9,021 nt of DNA, from the NCBI GenBank assembly GCA_023142645.1, contig JAGLJE010000069.1, forward strand, positions 1-9,021. The letters run 5' to 3'. The stretch's first letter is position 1. Each line of letters starts with the position of its first letter. This document shows, piece after piece, positions 6,647-9,021 of this stretch. The stretch comes from Candidatus Altimarinota bacterium (GTDB lineage Bacteria; Patescibacteriota; Gracilibacteria; JAHISY01). The notes beneath the pieces were generated by a model that worked only from the letters and a program-made list of their open reading frames with translations, was not told the origin of the DNA and made no database searches. Position numbers and translations under genes: made by a program.

Positions 6647-7627
6647 TCAAGTATTAATTGCACCACCCGTAATCTCGGATAGAACCTCATTGGGTGTTTT
6701 ATAATTAAGTCCTTTCCGAGGTCGATTGTTCAAGTTTTCCTGAGCTGTGTGGATTTCTTCTTCTGAGATTTTAGAGAAGTCAGTTTTCTTTGGGAAGAAT
6801 TGCCGGATTAACTTATTTAAATTTTCCACTCCACCCTTTTGCCAACTACAATATGGGTCACAAAAGTAAGTTTCAATCCCGAACTTATCTCGGATTTCCA
6901 TGTGTCTTGATCCTTCCGTACCATTATCTAGCGTGAATGTTTCGAAAAGGTAGAGTGGCAATGAGTCAATTGTTTTCATAATCGCCTCATTGGTTTCTTC
7001 AGACTTTTTGTTAGGGATTTTATGGATACGGCAGAGTTGGCTTTTACGCTCGTACTGTACCGAAAGTCCACTCTTACTGCCACGCATTGACTCAACCGTG
7101 TCAGTTTCCCAATCACCATATCTACTTTTGGTTATTACTTCTTCCGGACGCTGATGGATAGAAACTCTTTCTACAATACGGTTTCGTGATTTTCGCTTAC
7201 CGCGCTTTCTTCTTTTTCTCCGAGATGTTCGGAGATATTTATAAAGTTCTTTTTCTTCATAAATAAATTTGTAAATTGTTTCATGGCTAACTTGTCCAAA
7301 AGGATTGGCGAGTTGATTACGAAGTCGACCAGCTATTTGTTCAGGACTATTCAGTCGGCGGAGCGAATCAACTACATATTTTTTGAGTGGAATATTCAGC
7401 TCAAGAACTTTTCTTCTTTTGCCGAGCAGTCTTTTTTCGGCATATAGTTGGGCACGATCAGCAGAGTAAGGCAGGAGTTTTCCAGCATTTCTTTCCACTT
7501 CGCGAGAGATATCAGTGTGGCTTCGACATAGTAATACTCCAATTTTTCGAAAGCTTTTCTTTTGAATTAATTCAGCTTCGATAACCTGACGCTCCCCGTA
7601 GGAAAGGAGCTTTCGTTGTTTTGACAT
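6647..7627 (-). CDS. IS30-family transposase
   Basis: The ATG at 7627 gives 326 residues. An N-terminal helix-turn-helix (~8-46, YGERQVIEAELIQKKSFRKIG then DISREVERN) should bind the terminal repeats. The DDE catalytic domain has D176 (GDWETD), D234 (FTLDNG) and E268 (KGGVENLNKLIRQFFPK), with the 33-residue D-E spacing of IS30. A basic linker (RRKRRKRGKRKSRNR, ~136-150) separates the two. The enzyme cuts and joins the ends of its own element. A TTG at 7672 would extend the frame into the terminal repeat and is unlikely. The frame is intact. The last codons cross the left terminal repeat, and the TGA stop (6647-6649) lies outside it, in the flanking DNA. A possible promoter (TTGCAC 7672-7667, 17 nt, TAAAAC 7649-7644) has its -35 in the terminal repeat. 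Confidence 0.93.
   Translation of the reverse strand: MSKQRKLLSYGERQVIEAELIQKKSFRKIGVLLCRSHTDISREVERNAGKLLPYSADRAQLYAEKRLLGKRRKVLELNIPLKKYVVDSLRRLNSPEQIAGRLRNQLANPFGQVSHETIYKFIYEEKELYKYLRTSRRKRRKRGKRKSRNRIVERVSIHQRPEEVITKSRYGDWETDTVESMRGSKSGLSVQYERKSQLCRIHKIPNKKSEETNEAIMKTIDSLPLYLFETFTLDNGTEGSRHMEIRDKFGIETYFCDPYCSWQKGGVENLNKLIRQFFPKKTDFSKISEEEIHTAQENLNNRPRKGLNYKTPNEVLSEITGGAINT
6653..6667. repeat. IS30 terminal inverted repeat, left
   Basis: ATTAATTGCACCACC, the perfect complement of 7663-7677. The bases just inside the two ends differ (CGTAATC against TGAAAGT), so the repeat is short. The final transposase codons are read through it. Confidence 0.85.
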
Positions 7628-7630
7628 GTG

Positions 7631-7664
7631 CCTGAAAGTTAAAGTTTTAGATTTTACTTTCAGG
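7631..7664. repeat. Subterminal inverted repeat in the transposase leader
   Basis: CCTGAAAGT (7631-7639) and ACTTTCAGG (7656-7664) are perfect 9-nt complements 16 nt apart. They lie between the transposase start and the right terminal repeat. In the transposase mRNA this stem could hide the start from transcripts entering from outside, a device known in several IS families. It could also be a transposase or repressor binding site. Role inferred. Confidence 0.55.
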
Positions 7665-7677
7665 TGGTGCAATTAAT
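7663..7677. repeat. IS30 terminal inverted repeat, right
   Basis: GGTGGTGCAATTAAT, the perfect complement of 6653-6667. It sits 65 nt before the phosphatase start codon. Confidence 0.85.
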
Positions 7678-7700
7678 TTTAGAATCTACCGTTGCCAGCT

Positions 7701-7728
7701 TTGAGCTTTATTCTTTTTTCTTTATCCT
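7701..7728 (+). promoter_or_regulatory. Possible promoter of the phosphatase gene
   Basis: TTGAGC (7701-7706) and TATCCT (7723-7728) are 16 nt apart, each matching consensus at 4 of 6. The expected start, near 7735, would leave only about 7 nt before the GTG, so the transcript would be nearly leaderless. The site lies in a pyrimidine-rich tract (7706-7741) and outside the insertion sequence. Weak evidence. Confidence 0.28.
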
Positions 7729-7741
7729 TTATTCTCTCTCC

Positions 7742-8527
7742 GTGAACCTCATCGAAACTCAAAAGTTCGCAGAAAATCTGGCGAGAAAGGCTGGCGAACT
7801 TCTTTTGAAAAAATTCGGCAAAACAAAAATCGTGGTACAAAAAGGCAGTTCCGATTTCGCAACGGATGCCGATTTGGCGAGTGAAAAATTAATCATCCGA
7901 GAAATCAGAAAGCATTTTCCCAACGATGGAATCATCGCGGAAGAAACTGCTTCTGCCAACTGCAAACTAAAAGCTGCCAACTGGATCATCGATCCGCTTG
8001 ATGGCACGAAAAATTTTCATTTCGGAATCCCGTTTTGGTGCGTCTCGATTGCATTGCAGCAAGAAGGAGAATCAGTAGTGGGAGTAGTTTTCGCACCACT
8101 CGTGAATCAGCTTTTTTCGGCAAGAAAAGGCGGAGGAGCAAAATTAAACGGAAAAAAAATCCGGGTAAGCGAAACTGCAAAGCTCGCGGACTCTCTCGTC
8201 GTGGTGGAAATTCCGCGGAAGCACACGAGTGGTAAACGTTTTGAAAAAGATGTGACAGCATTCACAGACTCACTGAAAAAAGTACGGCGGGTACGCGCGT
8301 TCGCGGCGGCAGCATACGATCTTTGCCTCGTCGCGCGCGGAGCGATAGACGGCTATCTTGATTTTTCACGCAGCACGAAAATCTGGGATGCGGCGGCGGG
8401 AGAATTAATCGTACGCGAGGCGGGAGGAAAAATCACAGATGTCACATTGCCCAATCTGAAGTTTCCGAATGTTTCAGTTTTGGCGAGTAATGCAAAGCTA
8501 CACGCACAGCTCAAAAAGTTGCTGTAA
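7742..8527 (+). CDS. Inositol-monophosphatase-family phosphatase
   Basis: Starting at GTG 7742 the protein has 261 residues, the normal length. The frame stays open upstream to 7664, but that part is pyrimidine-rich spacer and insertion-sequence end, so it is excluded. The metal-binding set of the Mg-dependent FIG superfamily is complete: E67-E68 (AEET), D84-x-L-D87-G-T (WIIDPLDGTKNF) and D216 (KIWDAAAGELIVREAGG). These enzymes remove phosphate from inositol monophosphate, 3'-phosphoadenosine 5'-phosphate, fructose bisphosphate or similar substrates. The sequence does not settle which; SuhB- and CysQ-like roles are both possible. The linker between EET and WIIDP is built from a short repeat (CTGCCAACTG at 7953-7962 and 7974-7983). 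The stop is followed within about 30 nt by decayed tRNA-Asn material, and a tRNA promoter-like site overlaps the last codons. Confidence 0.93.
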   Translation: MNLIETQKFAENLARKAGELLLKKFGKTKIVVQKGSSDFATDADLASEKLIIREIRKHFPNDGIIAEETASANCKLKAANWIIDPLDGTKNFHFGIPFWCVSIALQQEGESVVGVVFAPLVNQLFSARKGGGAKLNGKKIRVSETAKLADSLVVVEIPRKHTSGKRFEKDVTAFTDSLKKVRRVRAFAAAAYDLCLVARGAIDGYLDFSRSTKIWDAAAGELIVREAGGKITDVTLPNLKFPNVSVLASNAKLHAQLKKLL

Positions 8528-8547
8528 AAAATATTTCCTCGTAAAAT
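8519..8547 (+). promoter_or_regulatory. Promoter-like site of the ancestral tRNA-Asn locus
   Basis: TTGCTG (8519-8524), a 17-nt spacer and TAAAAT (8542-8547) overlap the end of the phosphatase gene. The first decayed tRNA-Asn copy begins 12 nt later, the right distance for a tRNA promoter. It may still drive a transcript through both decayed copies and the GIY-YIG gene to the intact tRNA-Asn. No good promoter was found directly before that tRNA. Confidence 0.42.
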
Positions 8548-8559
8548 TCGCCAGTTCGT

Positions 8560-8616
8560 TCGGGAATAGTCTAGATAGATTGAAACATTCGGCTGTTAGT
8601 CTCGCGATGCGGATCA
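8560..8616 (+). pseudogene. Decayed tRNA-Asn copy A
   Basis: It begins TCGGGAATAG, like the intact gene at 8982 (TCGGGAGTAG). CATTCGGCTGTTA (8586-8598) is identical to the anticodon arm of the intact tRNA, at nearly the same distance from the 5' end (26 against 23 nt). The D-arm no longer pairs, the 3' side of the anticodon stem is lost, and GCGGATCAAGAA resembles a damaged T-arm. It carries no palindrome. Confidence 0.55.
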
Positions 8617-8633
8617 AGAAACCTTGACTTAAC

Positions 8634-8649
8634 ATCACATCACACTCGG
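8634..8649 (+). repeat. Direct repeat flanking the GIY-YIG cassette, upstream member
   Basis: ATCACATCACACTCGG is identical to 8970-8985. CTTGAC also precedes both, with 5 extra nt (TTAAC) here. Together with the anticodon-arm repeat (8666-8688 = 8995-9017, 23 identical bases) it shows that about 330 bp, including the GIY-YIG gene, lie between two copies of one tRNA locus. Confidence 0.85.
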
Positions 8650-8665
8650 TCCCGACAGATCGGGA
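8650..8665. repeat. Dispersed palindrome (variant copy 2) inside tRNA-Asn copy B
   Basis: TCCCGACAGATCGGGA has 6-nt perfect arms and a CAGA loop, and differs from the other copies at two central bases. It replaces the 9 bases 8986-8994 of the intact tRNA, which accounts for the 7-nt difference in spacing between the two flanking repeats. Confidence 0.75.
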
Positions 8666-8687
8666 AGCGGTAGAGCATTCGGCTGTT

Positions 8688-8707
8688 ATCCCGACAAGTC
8701 GGGACGC
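8688..8707. repeat. Dispersed palindrome (copy 3) inside tRNA-Asn copy B
   Basis: ATCCCGACAAGTCGGGACGC is a 20-base perfect match, in opposite orientation, to the copy upstream of pnp (5296-5315). The palindromic core is 8689-8704. It sits directly after the GTTA of the anticodon loop. Confidence 0.78.
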
Positions 8708-8726
8708 GGGTTCGAAAACTGCATAA

Positions 8727-9002
8727 ATGTACTTCGTATATCTAATTGAAAATTTCGAAGGTAGAATTTATATCGGATTTACAAGTAATTTAAGTTTGAG
8801 ATTAAAACGACACAATAATATTGATTCAAGAGAAAGAAGGTGGACTAAAAACAAAGGAAGATGGAGATTGATTTACTCTGAAGAATTCGTCACGAAGAAT
8901 GAAGCAATGAAAAGAGAAAAATATTTAAAAAGTCTGAAAGCTGGTCAGAAAATTAAGAAAATTCTTGACATCACATCACACTCGGGAGTAGCTCAGCGGT
9001 AG
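8727..9002 (+). CDS. GIY-YIG nuclease-domain protein whose C-terminus is read from a tRNA gene
   Basis: This 91-residue single-domain protein has the GIY-YIG layout: FVYLIEN (residues 3-9, in the GIY position), IYIGFTSNL with YIG at 15-17, R25 and H29 in LRLKRH, then the helix with E64 in AMKREKYLKS and a lysine-rich end. This fold cuts DNA in homing endonucleases, UvrC and small stand-alone proteins of unclear role; this one belongs to the small stand-alone class. The last residues (S-H-S-G-V-A-Q-R) and the TAG stop are encoded by the leader and 5' end of tRNA-Asn, overlapping it by 21 nt. The start follows 10 nt after the T-loop of the broken tRNA copy, so the gene is sandwiched between two tRNA-Asn copies. 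No Shine-Dalgarno is present. It is more A+T-rich than the phosphatase gene. Confidence 0.85.
   Translation: MYFVYLIENFEGRIYIGFTSNLSLRLKRHNNIDSRERRWTKNKGRWRLIYSEEFVTKNEAMKREKYLKSLKAGQKIKKILDITSHSGVAQR
8970..8985 (+). repeat. Direct repeat flanking the GIY-YIG cassette, downstream member
   Basis: ATCACATCACACTCGG, identical to 8634-8649. It holds the last GIY-YIG codons and the first four bases of the intact tRNA-Asn. Confidence 0.85.
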
Positions 9003-9021
9003 AGCATTCGGCTGTTAACCG
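8982..9021 (+). tRNA. tRNA-Asn (anticodon GTT), 5' part, cut by the window end
   Basis: The acceptor 5' strand TCGGGAG is followed by TA, a D-stem GCTC/GAGC around AGCGGTA, an anticodon stem starting TTCGG and the loop CTGTTAA with anticodon GTT at 9014-9016. The 3' stem starts CCG where the window stops. All visible pairings are correct. TTGACA at 8965-8970 is too close to serve as a -35 box with a normal -10 before the tRNA, so expression may come from far upstream, through the GIY-YIG gene. Its first 21 bases are also GIY-YIG coding sequence. Confidence 0.9.

Larger units (their letters stand above)
6653..7677 (-). mobile_element. Complete IS30-family insertion sequence
   Basis: About 1.02 kb bounded by a perfect 15-nt inverted repeat, ATTAATTGCACCACC at 6653-6667 and its complement at 7663-7677, around one intact IS30 transposase. 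The outer ATTAAT is itself palindromic, so it could be the ends of the element or a target duplication (TTAA or ATTAAT); the exact boundary cannot be set from this sequence. The match of the ends and the open frame suggest recent arrival. It separates map from the phosphatase gene, which without it would be about 120 nt apart on the same strand. Confidence 0.88.
8646..8716 (+). pseudogene. tRNA-Asn copy B with two palindromes in place of tRNA segments
   Basis: TCGG is followed by a 16-nt palindrome where the intact gene has GAGTAGCTC. Next come 23 bases identical to the D-loop through anticodon arm of the intact tRNA-Asn (8666-8688). A second palindrome then stands where the 3' anticodon stem should be, and a T-arm start GCGGGTTCGAA (8706-8716) ends the copy. 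Without the 5' acceptor, half the D-stem and half the anticodon stem it cannot fold as a tRNA. The T-loop runs straight into the leader of the GIY-YIG gene. Confidence 0.72.

Noticed and set aside
7621..7626. TTGACA near the right end of the insertion sequence as an outward -35 box driving the phosphatase gene
   Set aside because: It is the reverse of the transposase start codons, and no acceptable -10 lies 16-18 nt downstream.
7664..7741. N-terminal extension of the phosphatase that could look like a membrane segment
   Set aside because: It is translated from the insertion-sequence end and a pyrimidine-rich spacer. The family N-terminus begins at GTG 7742.
8965..8970. TTGACA as the promoter of the intact tRNA-Asn
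   Set aside because: Only 11 nt separate it from the tRNA 5' end, leaving no room for a -10 box.
8560..9021. CRISPR-like array, because of repeated units
   Set aside because: The repeats are tRNA-Asn pieces of unequal length and spacing, with a gene between them; there are no regular spacers.
1..9021. Alternative code with TGA read as glycine, as in Gracilibacteria
   Set aside because: TGA ends the orphan gene, the toxin and the transposase at sensible lengths, and no gene has an in-frame TGA at a conserved glycine.

Overview
The window is bacterial and uses the standard code: TAA, TAG and TGA all end genes, and no gene has an internal TGA. It looks like a compact, moderately AT-rich genome, most likely Candidate Phyla Radiation (Patescibacteria). 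That placement is an inference. It rests on a separate transketolase N-terminal subunit, starts without visible Shine-Dalgarno sequences, tight gene packing, short dispersed palindromes, and a GIY-YIG gene that runs into a tRNA. No marker gene here fixes the phylum.

Layout. (1) 1-296: 3' end of a transketolase N-terminal subunit on the + strand. (2) 340-2229: a secreted right-handed beta-helix protein, convergent with it. (3) 2294-2966, minus strand: tRNA-Phe(GAA) with a well-placed promoter, a decayed second tRNA-Phe-like copy, and an AT-rich gene for a small one-TM coiled-coil protein. (4) 3060-5231: polynucleotide phosphorylase (pnp), with a perfect hairpin in its leader and a dispersed palindrome further upstream. 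(5) 5382-6597, + strand: an AbrB-like antitoxin, a RelE/ParE-like toxin and methionine aminopeptidase (map). The genes are 2 nt apart and then share an ATGA overlap, so they look like one operon. (6) 6653-7677: a complete IS30-family insertion sequence with perfect 15-nt ends, inserted between map and the next + gene. (7) 7742-8527: an inositol-monophosphatase-family phosphatase. (8) 8519-9021: a tRNA-Asn locus made of a promoter-like site, a degenerate tRNA-Asn copy, a second copy carrying two palindromes where tRNA segments should be, a GIY-YIG endonuclease gene, and a third, apparently intact tRNA-Asn(GTT) cut by the window end. The GIY-YIG stop codon lies inside that tRNA.

Most protein genes are housekeeping: RNA decay (pnp), N-terminal methionine removal (map), pentose phosphate metabolism (transketolase) and phosphomonoester hydrolysis. 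The accessory material clusters at tRNA genes and intergenic gaps. The strongest lead is the 8519-9021 mosaic. It looks like a GIY-YIG/tRNA-Asn cassette that copied the tRNA and separated the functional copy from its ancestral promoter, while 16-nt palindromes replaced parts of the redundant copy. The tRNA-Phe locus, with its own decayed copy, is a milder parallel.
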